A program made the translations under genes and the position numbers. A stretch of 10,574 nucleotides of DNA from Solobacterium sp. UBA636. Its GTDB lineage: Bacteria > Bacillota_I > Bacilli_A > Erysipelotrichales > Erysipelotrichaceae. Positions 1-5,373 of the stretch are shown piece after piece (positions within the stretch are counted from its first letter, which is position 1; the number at the start of each line of letters is the position of its first letter). The stretch lies in NCBI GenBank assembly GCA_002299675.1, contig DBOW01000078.1, positions 1 to 10,574 of the forward strand, written 5' to 3'. The notes beneath the pieces are model-generated. The model searched no databases and was not told the DNA's origin. It saw nothing but the letters and a program-made list of their open reading frames with translations.

Positions 1-2
1 TA

Positions 3-16
3 TGTAAGCGCTTAAC
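3..16. promoter_or_regulatory. Candidate catabolite-responsive (cre-like) operator
   Basis: A perfect 10-bp palindrome, TAAGCGCTTA (5-14), sits in the context TGTAAGCGCTTAAC. The left half and centre fit the CcpA cre consensus TGWAARCGYTWNCW, but the last two informative bases do not. It lies about 60 bp upstream of the -10 of the following aminotransferase gene. Operator function is inferred. The window begins here, so it could equally belong to an upstream gene. Confidence 0.35.
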
Positions 17-47
17 TGTTGTAAATATTTTATTTCTATTGAAAATG

Positions 48-78
48 TTTTCTTAGTTTTTGATACAAGTATTATAAT
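48..78 (+). promoter_or_regulatory. Promoter of the aminotransferase gene
   Basis: A consensus -10 TATAAT lies at 73-78. The -35 is weak (TTCTTA at 50-55 gives a 17-bp spacer; TTTTCT at 48-53 gives 19). Transcription would start near 85, leaving a leader of about 23 nt that contains the ribosome binding site AGAGAGGT (92-99) at normal distance from the ATG at 108. This is an ordinary leadered start, in contrast to three other starts in the window. Confidence 0.55.
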
Positions 79-107
79 ATCTACATATTGTAAGAGAGGT
101 AAATTTT

Positions 108-1310
108 ATGGCTTTTATTAAGAAACACTGTGATCCAAGTAGACTGGTAGACAATGTCTTTGGTATTGTTGCCAGAATGAAAGAAGATGAAAAAAGACTA
201 GGAAAAGGAAATTCAGTAAACTGTTCGGTTGGTTCTTTAAAGAATGAAGATGATGTACTGGTTGCCTACAAAGTGGTTTTCGATAATGAAGCCAAACTTC
301 CAAGCACTGTCAAGGCTGCCTATGCAGCTGGTTTACAGGGCAACAGAGAATATCTTGATGCCTCAATGGACTGGGCACTAAAGGGAAAGGTAAATCTGGC
401 TAAGGATGCCATTGCCACAAGTGGTGGCACTGGTGCACTGTACCTGGCTATTTCCTGTCTGTTAGATGAGGGGGATAACATTCTTCTTCCGCATATTGGC
501 TGGGGTTCATATAAGCTGATGGCTAATGATAATCATCTCAATATTGTAAACTATAATGTCTTTGACGTAGATGATATCTGTGCAAAGATGAAAGAGACAT
601 CCAAGAGCGGCAAGGTATTTATTGTCTTAAATTCACCATGCCATAATCCTACCGGCTATTCATATACTAAGGCTGAGTTTGAAAAGATTATTGACTGCGC
701 CAATGAGCTGTCTAAGACCAGTGAGGTAGTAATACTCAACGATGTCGCCTATATTGATTATTCAGTAGACTACAAGCATTCAAGAGACTATATGGAAGCT
801 TTCAATAATATAAGTGATAATGTGCTGGTGCTTGTTGCCTTCTCTACTTCCAAGACTTTCTCTTATTATGGTGAAAGACTTGGTTCCCTGATTATTCTTA
901 ATAAGAGTAAAGAGGTAGTTGATAGCTTAGAAGCTGTCTTTGAAAAGAAAGCCAGATGTGTCTGGTCCAATGTCAATAACGGTGCCATGGTCAATATCAC
1001 CAATGTTTTAAGGGATCATAAGGATGAATACTTTAAGGAAAGAGAAGAATATGTTTCAATGCTTAAAAAGCGTGGTGACCTGTTTACTTCCGAAGCTGAT
1101 GAATGTGGTCTTGAGTATTATCCATATAAGGAAGGTTTCTTTGTAACCTTGAAGATAGATGATCCAGCTGAATTAAGCAGGATTCATGAGGCATTATTAA
1201 ATGACCGTATTTATGCGGTCAAGGTTAATAAGGGTATCCGTATTGCGATCTGTTCAACTCCTTTACATGCCCTTAAGGGACTGGCTAAGAGAATCAAAGA
1301 TCTTTATTAA
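108..1310 (+). CDS. Pyridoxal-phosphate aminotransferase, class I/II
   Basis: A fold-type I PLP enzyme of 400 residues, the usual length for aspartate/aromatic aminotransferases, probably cytosolic. It would move an amino group between an amino acid and a 2-oxo acid. Visible landmarks are the cofactor-phosphate loop GGTGAL (residues 106-111), NPTG with the conserved Asn180, Asp212 and Tyr215 in NDVAY, the Schiff-base lysine Lys249 in STSKTF, followed by YGERLG with Arg257, and Arg378 in KGIRIA as the likely substrate-carboxylate arginine. The SxSKxxxxYxER pattern resembles the aspartate/aromatic branch (I-alpha), but the substrate cannot be fixed from sequence. The start is supported by AGAGAGGT 8 bases upstream. 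It is monocistronic, and its stop overlaps that of the convergent acetyltransferase gene by 4 bp. A cre-like palindrome upstream hints at carbon-source control. Confidence 0.9.
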   Translation: MAFIKKHCDPSRLVDNVFGIVARMKEDEKRLGKGNSVNCSVGSLKNEDDVLVAYKVVFDNEAKLPSTVKAAYAAGLQGNREYLDASMDWALKGKVNLAKDAIATSGGTGALYLAISCLLDEGDNILLPHIGWGSYKLMANDNHLNIVNYNVFDVDDICAKMKETSKSGKVFIVLNSPCHNPTGYSYTKAEFEKIIDCANELSKTSEVVILNDVAYIDYSVDYKHSRDYMEAFNNISDNVLVLVAFSTSKTFSYYGERLGSLIILNKSKEVVDSLEAVFEKKARCVWSNVNNGAMVNITNVLRDHKDEYFKEREEYVSMLKKRGDLFTSEADECGLEYYPYKEGFFVTLKIDDPAELSRIHEALLNDRIYAVKVNKGIRIAICSTPLHALKGLAKRIKDLY

Positions 1311-1828
1311 AAAGGTTCTCTTACTGTTTCCAGTGTGTCTATCTGCAAGACATAGAAGTAGACACCAATCCATTTGCCAAGTTTATAGCCGGCATTTTCC
1401 AGATGTCCGGCTTTTTTAAAGCCTAAGGCTTCATGAAACATGATAGATGCTTCATTGTTGTCGCAGATCACGGCATAGACAAATTTGTAGCCTCTTTCTT
1501 TTAACTGCCTGAAGAATTCTTCATAGAGTTTTGTGGCAATACCGCTTCTTTTTGGGGCATCCTTACTTAAGATGATTGTTGATTCAACATTCCATTTATA
1601 GGCATCATGAGGTCTGAAGGGATGGCCACAGACATAGCCTAAAATTTTATCATTTTCATCTACAGCTACAAGATAGGGATAGTGTTTTGAATAATCTGAA
1701 ATATTCTGAGCATAGGTATCTATATCTGGATTATCAATAGTAAAGGTTACATAGTCATATGGTACATAGGTTCCATAAATATCATGTATCTGTTTAGCGT
1801 CTTTGATATCTGCGTTTCTTATTTTCAT
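1307..1828 (-). CDS. GNAT N-acetyltransferase, phosphinothricin acetyltransferase-like
   Basis: A 173-residue single-domain GCN5-related acetyltransferase that would transfer an acetyl group from acetyl-CoA to an amine. The acetyl-CoA loop appears as KRSGIAT (residues 93-99, standing for the usual R/QxxGxG/A). Glu82 sits in the strand VEST before it, where PAT-family enzymes carry a conserved Glu. The C-terminal block NNEASIMFHEALGF (124-137), followed by GHLENAGYKLGKW, matches the PAT/bar pattern of NxxSxxLHExLGF and xGxKxGxW. Such genes are common in Bacillota and the natural substrate is usually unknown (a toxic amine, an amino-acid analogue or methionine sulfoximine). No Shine-Dalgarno precedes the ATG, and a promoter -10 lies 6 bases upstream of it, so the mRNA is probably leaderless. 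I see no convincing terminator downstream on its own strand. Confidence 0.85.
   Translation of the reverse strand: MKIRNADIKDAKQIHDIYGTYVPYDYVTFTIDNPDIDTYAQNISDYSKHYPYLVAVDENDKILGYVCGHPFRPHDAYKWNVESTIILSKDAPKRSGIATKLYEEFFRQLKERGYKFVYAVICDNNEASIMFHEALGFKKAGHLENAGYKLGKWIGVYFYVLQIDTLETVREPF
1387..1417 (+). terminator. Candidate intrinsic terminator of the aminotransferase, inside the antisense strand of the GNAT gene
   Basis: On the plus strand GCCGG (1388-1392) pairs with CCGGC (1407-1411). The stem can extend with CAT/ATG (1393-1395 with 1403-1405) around one bulged T, and six Ts (1412-1417) follow. It lies 77 bp after the aminotransferase stop, where no other terminator is visible. The same bases encode Lys-Lys-Ala-Gly and Asn-Ala-Gly in the GNAT reading frame on the other strand, so the structure could be incidental. 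Confidence 0.45.
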
Positions 1829-1834
1829 GGATTA

Positions 1835-1863
1835 ATGATAACACTGTTTTGACTTCGTGTAAT
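1835..1863 (-). promoter_or_regulatory. Predicted leaderless promoter of the GNAT gene
   Basis: Read on the minus strand: -35 ATTACA (1858-1863, 4 of 6 matches to TTGACA), a 17-bp spacer, then the extended -10 TGTTATCAT (hexamer 1835-1840). Only six bases (1829-1834) separate the -10 from the ATG at 1828, so transcription should begin at about the A of the start codon. It overlaps the divergent promoter at 1849-1877. Confidence 0.55.
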
Positions 1864-1877
1864 ATTGATGTTAAACT
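1849..1877 (+). promoter_or_regulatory. Predicted leaderless promoter of the DUF1934-rpoE pair
   Basis: -35 TTGACT (1849-1854, 5 of 6 to consensus), a 17-bp spacer, then the extended -10 TGTTAAACT (hexamer TAAACT 1872-1877). Six bases later comes the ATG at 1884. No purine-rich ribosome binding site exists between the -10 and the ATG (the bases are TTGTTTC-like). The predicted transcript therefore begins at or next to the AUG. Confidence 0.6.
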
Positions 1878-1883
1878 TGTTTC

Positions 1884-2255
1884 ATGAAAATTTCTGTTCG
1901 AATTATAAATGAGGAAGCTGTAAATGAATCGATAATCAACACTGATGATATAAACTGTTTTTCTTACATCGATGGCTATGGTTCTTTTAATACAGTAAAC
2001 ATTGAAGAGGGAAGTGTTGAAATATATTCTAAGGCAAGTGATCACAGGACACTTATTCGCTTATGCCGTAATGAAAATTCTTTCATTGAATTGTATTCGA
2101 GTGAAGGAAGTCTATATTTTGAGGTAAAAATTGTTGAATTTATTCAAAATCAGTCTATAATAACTATTGCTTACTCTTTAGAGGGGGCACAATACAGGAT
2201 AGAAATCAAGTTTGAAACAGGAGAAATAGATGAGTACATACAAGTCAATGAGTGA
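1884..2255 (+). CDS. DUF1934 family (YwiB-like) protein, function unknown
   Basis: A 123-residue protein with no signal peptide or membrane segment and a strongly alternating pattern suggesting a small beta-barrel. Identification rests on size, this pattern and position: DUF1934/YwiB proteins of Bacillota commonly lie beside argS and rpoE, and here rpoE follows immediately. argS is absent from the window. No catalytic motif is evident, and family members are uncharacterised or compared with calycin-like barrels. The frame overlaps the start of rpoE by 26 bases, implying coupled translation. The start is set by a promoter whose -10 ends 6 bases upstream; no in-frame start with a ribosome binding site was found. 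Assignment by fold pattern and synteny is moderately certain. Confidence 0.6.
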   Translation: MKISVRIINEEAVNESIINTDDINCFSYIDGYGSFNTVNIEEGSVEIYSKASDHRTLIRLCRNENSFIELYSSEGSLYFEVKIVEFIQNQSIITIAYSLEGAQYRIEIKFETGEIDEYIQVNE

Positions 2256-2568
2256 CGCAGCCTATGAAATTATGGCTAAGAAGAAAAGGGCTATTGCGTT
2301 CAATAAACTCTGGGAAGATGTTCTGAAGGAAACCAAGGTTTCTGAAGATCTTGTCGCTCAGTTTTATTCGGATCTGACTCTGGATTCTCGTTTTGTTCAG
2401 CTTAAGGACAATAAATGGGATCTGCGTTCCAGAAGAAAGTTCGAGGAGCATTATATTGATATCTCGAAGATTGATCTGGAAGAGGATGAGGAATCTGAAG
2501 AGGAGATGGAAGAAGAGGATTACAGTTCTTCTTACTCAATGAAGGATTTTGACAGTGATGATTATTAA
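2230..2568 (+). CDS. rpoE: DNA-directed RNA polymerase delta subunit
   Basis: The delta subunit is an accessory of Bacillota RNA polymerase that speeds enzyme recycling and affects promoter selection. Residues ~1-70 form the HARE-HTH domain (AYEIMAKKKRAIAFNKLWEDV, then AQFYSDLTLDSRFVQL and NKWDLRSRR, close to the family pattern of AQFYTDLNxDGRF and WGLRSW). Residues 74-112 are an acidic low-complexity tail with 18 Asp/Glu in 39 residues, ending in a Ser/Tyr/Asp-rich segment. At 112 residues it is much shorter than the B. subtilis protein (about 173), and the shortening is in the tail; the lysine tract between domain and tail is also missing. The start at 2230 has AGGAG (2219-2223) with a 6-base spacer. 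A second in-frame ATG at 2248 is possible. An intrinsic terminator follows directly. Confidence 0.88.
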   Translation: MSTYKSMSDAAYEIMAKKKRAIAFNKLWEDVLKETKVSEDLVAQFYSDLTLDSRFVQLKDNKWDLRSRRKFEEHYIDISKIDLEEDEESEEEMEEEDYSSSYSMKDFDSDDY

Positions 2569-2593
2569 GATGGACTAGAATCCATCTTTTTTT
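2567..2593 (+). terminator. Intrinsic terminator of rpoE
   Basis: A perfect 8-bp stem AAGATGGA (2567-2574) / TCCATCTT (2581-2588) with the hexaloop CTAGAA is followed by an unbroken run of Ts to 2593. The stem begins within the rpoE stop codon. The T-run ends only four bases before the -10 of the next operon. Confidence 0.85.
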
Positions 2594-2597
2594 CTTG

Positions 2598-2603
2598 TAT
2601 AAT
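2598..2603 (+). promoter_or_regulatory. -10 element of the HAD-to-psuG operon, predicted leaderless
   Basis: A consensus TATAAT lies at 2598-2603, exactly seven bases before the ATG at 2611. No good -35 is found at 16-18 bp spacing (CTAGAA at 2575-2580), where the terminator hairpin sits; the spacer is T-rich. The only purine stretch before the ATG (TAGGG) directly abuts it, too close to act as a ribosome binding site. Transcription is expected to start at 2610-2611. Confidence 0.6.
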
Positions 2604-2610
2604 TGTAGGG

Positions 2611-3237
2611 ATGAAATATGTAATCTTTGATTTTAACGGAACACTGGTAGATGATATTGATCTGTGCATTACTTCTTTAAATATACTGGTTAAGAAGTAT
2701 CTGAATAGAGATACTGTGACCAGAAAAGAATATAAGGATGTCTTCGGTTTTCCAGTTATTGATTATTATAAAAGGGTTGGCTTTGACTTTGAAAAGCTTG
2801 ACTGGTATGTGGTAGGACGCGAATTTCAGGACTACTATAAGGCGCATATTGATGAGACAAAACTGTTTGATGGAGTTATAGAGGTTCTGAAATCTAACTG
2901 GGAGAAAGGTTTGAGGAATATAGTTCTTTCGGCTTCAAGAACCGATATGCTGATTGAACATCTTAAGAAGCTTGATATTTATGAATATTTTGATGAAATA
3001 CTGGGTATTACTGATATTTATGCCGATTCAAAGATTCATATTGCCAGGGATTTTATCAGAGATAAAAATCCGGATGATTATATTTATATAGGTGACAGTG
3101 AACACGACTATGAGGTAGCTGAAGCCATGGGTGTGAAATGTATACTTACATCAGCTGGCCATGTTTCAAGAGAAAGATTAGAGAAATGCGGTGTTAAGGT
3201 AATAGATGATATAAAGGAGTTTGAACAATGCGTATAG
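2611..3237 (+). CDS. HAD-superfamily hydrolase, phosphoglycolate phosphatase-like
   Basis: A 208-residue cytosolic HAD protein of the Gph/beta-phosphoglucomutase type with an alpha-helical cap after motif I. Motif I is DFNGTL (nucleophile Asp7), motif II is LSAS (Ser107 or Ser109), motif III is Lys141 in DSKIH, and motif IV is IGDSEHD (Asp162, Asp166). The second acidic residue of motif I, normally Asp as general acid/base, is Asn9, so phosphatase activity may be weak or altered. The substrate is unknown. The start is certain: motif I begins at residue 7, no earlier in-frame start exists, and there is no usable ribosome binding site, consistent with a leaderless message. It is the first gene of a seven-gene operon and overlaps ispF by 10 bases. 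Confidence 0.85.
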   Translation: MKYVIFDFNGTLVDDIDLCITSLNILVKKYLNRDTVTRKEYKDVFGFPVIDYYKRVGFDFEKLDWYVVGREFQDYYKAHIDETKLFDGVIEVLKSNWEKGLRNIVLSASRTDMLIEHLKKLDIYEYFDEILGITDIYADSKIHIARDFIRDKNPDDYIYIGDSEHDYEVAEAMGVKCILTSAGHVSRERLEKCGVKVIDDIKEFEQCV

Positions 3238-3701
3238 GACAGTCACAGGATACACATAAGCTGGTTGAAGGAAGAGACCTCTTTATCGGAGGAGTTAAGA
3301 TTCCCTATGAAAAGGGATTATTAGGTCACTCTGATGCCGATGTTTTATTACATGCGATTATTGAGTCGATTATCGGAGCTATGGGTTTAAGAGATATTGG
3401 TACTCATTTTTCGGATAAGGATCCGAAATATGAGGGTATTTCTTCTTTAAAGCTTTTAGAGGCAACCTATGAAATGATGTGTAAAGAGGGATATAAAATA
3501 GTCAATGTTGATTCCCTGATTATTATTGAAAGGCCAAAGATGGCACCTTATATTGATGAGATGCGTAAAAACATAGCTGAAGCTTTACATACCGATATTA
3601 AAAATATCAATGTCAAAGCTACCTGCAGCGAAAAGATGGGCTTTATTGGCCGTGGTGAGGGAGCTGTAGCTCAGGCGGTCTGCTTGATAGATAATATTTA
3701 A
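3228..3701 (+). CDS. ispF: 2-C-methyl-D-erythritol 2,4-cyclodiphosphate synthase
   Basis: IspF converts CDP-methylerythritol 2-phosphate to methylerythritol cyclodiphosphate and CMP, a late step of the MEP isoprenoid pathway; it works as a cytosolic homotrimer. At 157 residues it has normal length. The metal ligands Asp8 and His10 (in QDTH) and His42 are present, as are the HSDAD block at 34-38, DIGTHFSD (56-63) and the C-terminal signature CSEKMGFIGRGEG (133-145) with Glu135. The N-terminal segment reads GQSQDTH rather than the usual GxGxDxH, but the ligands are intact. The ATG at 3228 lies 8 bases after AAAGGAG (3213-3219), inside the end of the HAD gene, so translation is coupled. Other MEP genes are not in the window. 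Confidence 0.95.
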   Translation: MRIGQSQDTHKLVEGRDLFIGGVKIPYEKGLLGHSDADVLLHAIIESIIGAMGLRDIGTHFSDKDPKYEGISSLKLLEATYEMMCKEGYKIVNVDSLIIIERPKMAPYIDEMRKNIAEALHTDIKNINVKATCSEKMGFIGRGEGAVAQAVCLIDNI

Positions 3702-3718
3702 AAGAGTAGAGTGTGAAT

Positions 3719-4543
3719 ATGAGTTTAATAGAAGTCAGAGATTTAGTATACAGCTATGATAATGAACATAATGCCGTTGAAGGTGTTAGTTTTGATATTA
3801 AAGAAGGGGACTATGTAACCATCATTGGCCACAATGGTTCAGGCAAATCAACACTGGCCAAGCTTATGGCAGGTCTTCTGGAGGCAAAAAGTGGCACCAT
3901 CGTTATCGATGATCTTTTACTGAATGAAGAAAATCTTTATAAGATAAGAGAAAAACTGGGAATAGTTTTCCAGAATCCGGATAATCAGTTTATTGGTTCA
4001 ACGGTAAGAGATGATATTGCGTTTGGTTTAGAGAATCATCAGGTGCCGACAGAGAAGATGGATGATATTATTGTGGAATATGCCACAAAGGTAGGCCTTG
4101 CCAGATATCTGGAAAAAGAGCCTACAGCTTTGTCTGGCGGTCAGAAACAGAGGGTAGCCATTGCGGGAGTGCTGGCTATGCATCCAAGTATTATTATTTT
4201 CGATGAGGCTACTTCGATGCTGGACCCAAAGGGCAAGGAATCCATTAAGTCTTTAATCAACGAGATTCATAAGGATAAGAGTTTTACCATTATTTCAATA
4301 ACCCATGATATTGAAGAAGTATTGCATGCCGATGACTGTATCGTGATGAATAATGGCAGATTATATAAGCATGATAAGCCGGAAAATATATTTGCGGATG
4401 GTGAGAAGCTTAAAAAGATTAATCTGGATGTTCCTTTTTCTCTGAAGTTTCATGAGGAACTGAAGAAACATGGTGTTAAACTGAAGTCACATAAAGAAAG
4501 CGAGATGGTGGATGAATTATGGCAATTAGCTTCCAGAAAATAA
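3719..4543 (+). CDS. ecfA1: ECF transporter energizing ATPase EcfA1 (CbiO-like)
   Basis: One of the two ATPases that power group II energy-coupling-factor importers of vitamins and trace nutrients, acting on the cytoplasmic face of the membrane with EcfA2 and EcfT. Counted from the ATG at 3719 (274 residues): Walker A GHNGSGKST (37-45), Q-loop Gln85 in FQNPDNQF, a pattern typical of EcfA1, signature LSGGQ (138-142), Walker B IIIFDE (158-163) with catalytic Glu163, and switch His196. In EcfA1 the residue after the Walker B Glu is commonly not Pro; here it is Ala (DEATSMLD). A GTG at 3713 would add two residues. The ATG is preferred because the product then begins MSLIEV as in the family, and the purine-rich AGAGTAGAG is better spaced. 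It overlaps ecfA2 by 25 bases. Confidence 0.93.
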   Translation: MSLIEVRDLVYSYDNEHNAVEGVSFDIKEGDYVTIIGHNGSGKSTLAKLMAGLLEAKSGTIVIDDLLLNEENLYKIREKLGIVFQNPDNQFIGSTVRDDIAFGLENHQVPTEKMDDIIVEYATKVGLARYLEKEPTALSGGQKQRVAIAGVLAMHPSIIIFDEATSMLDPKGKESIKSLINEIHKDKSFTIISITHDIEEVLHADDCIVMNNGRLYKHDKPENIFADGEKLKKINLDVPFSLKFHEELKKHGVKLKSHKESEMVDELWQLASRK

Positions 4544-5373
4544 CCTATATTTATGATGCCGGTATGCCCTATGCCCATGCCGCTATCAATGATATTGATC
4601 TAGAACTTGAAGAGGGCAAAATTACCGCGATTATTGGCGAAACCGGTTCGGGGAAGTCAACACTTGTTCAGCATCTGAATGCACTTCTATTGCCAAACAA
4701 AGGCAGACTGGTAATTCTTGACCATGAAATCGAGTCTGATAAAAAGAACAGGGGTCTTAAGTCTTTAAGAAAAGATGTTGGTCTGGTTTTTCAGTTTTCA
4801 GAATATCAGCTTTTTGAGGAGACCATTCTGAAGGATGTAGCCTTTGGCCCAAAGAATTTTGGAGATGATGAGGAAACAGCTCTAAATAAGGCAAAGAAGG
4901 CTCTAAAACTTGTGGGCATTCCTGAAAGCTATTATGAAAGATCGCCTCTAGAGTTATCGGGTGGTCAGAAAAGAAGAGTAGCGATTGCCGGAATTATTGC
5001 GATCGAACCAAAGATTCTGGTGCTTGATGAACCTACTGCCGGTTTAGATCCGGTAGGGGCAATGGAAATGATCAATCTGTTTATCTCACTGAATAAAAAT
5101 ATGGGTACAACCATCATTATTGTTTCTCATGATAATGAGGTAGTCTATAACTATGCAGACAATGTGGTACTGATGGCTGATGGAAGTGTCAGGTATTCAG
5201 GCGATACTTTAAGTCTTTTCAATAATGATGAGCTGGTTAAGCAGTTTAATCTTCTGGAGCCAAGGCTTGTTAAGCTTAAAAGAGAATTAAGAGAAAAGGG
5301 CTTTAAGATAAATGATGATGTAAGAACTTTGCCTGAGCTGGCTAAAGTGGTTGCCAGGGAGGTGAAGAAATAA
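4519..5373 (+). CDS. ecfA2: ECF transporter energizing ATPase EcfA2 (CbiO-like)
   Basis: The second ATPase of the ECF core, forming a heterodimer with EcfA1. In its 284 residues: Walker A GETGSGKST (40-48), Q-loop Gln92 in FQFSEYQLF (the family-typical EcfA2 form), signature LSGGQ (146-150), Walker B ILVLDE (166-171) followed by PTAGLDP, and switch His204 in VSHD. The C-terminal region, which contacts the coupling helices of EcfT, is complete. Translation starts inside the end of ecfA1 and the stop overlaps the ecfT start (TAATG), so the three core subunits appear translationally coupled, which suits equal production of complex partners. Confidence 0.95.
   Translation: MAISFQKITYIYDAGMPYAHAAINDIDLELEEGKITAIIGETGSGKSTLVQHLNALLLPNKGRLVILDHEIESDKKNRGLKSLRKDVGLVFQFSEYQLFEETILKDVAFGPKNFGDDEETALNKAKKALKLVGIPESYYERSPLELSGGQKRRVAIAGIIAIEPKILVLDEPTAGLDPVGAMEMINLFISLNKNMGTTIIIVSHDNEVVYNYADNVVLMADGSVRYSGDTLSLFNNDELVKQFNLLEPRLVKLKRELREKGFKINDDVRTLPELAKVVAREVKK

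Noticed and set aside
1203..1220. Inverted repeat GACCG/CGGTC inside the aminotransferase gene as a minus-strand terminator for the GNAT gene.
   Set aside because: The stem is only five strong pairs and on the minus strand it is followed by ATTTAATAAT, not a T-run. It is fully accounted for by coding sequence.
1794..2045. Minus-strand open frame of 83 codons across the GNAT/DUF1934 intergenic region.
   Set aside because: It covers the antisense of DUF1934 and both predicted promoters, has no ribosome binding site and shows no protein-like features; a shadow frame.
2248..2250. Second ATG as the true start of rpoE.
   Set aside because: The first ATG at 2230 has a well-spaced AGGAG, whereas the second has none at suitable distance; the choice changes only six residues.
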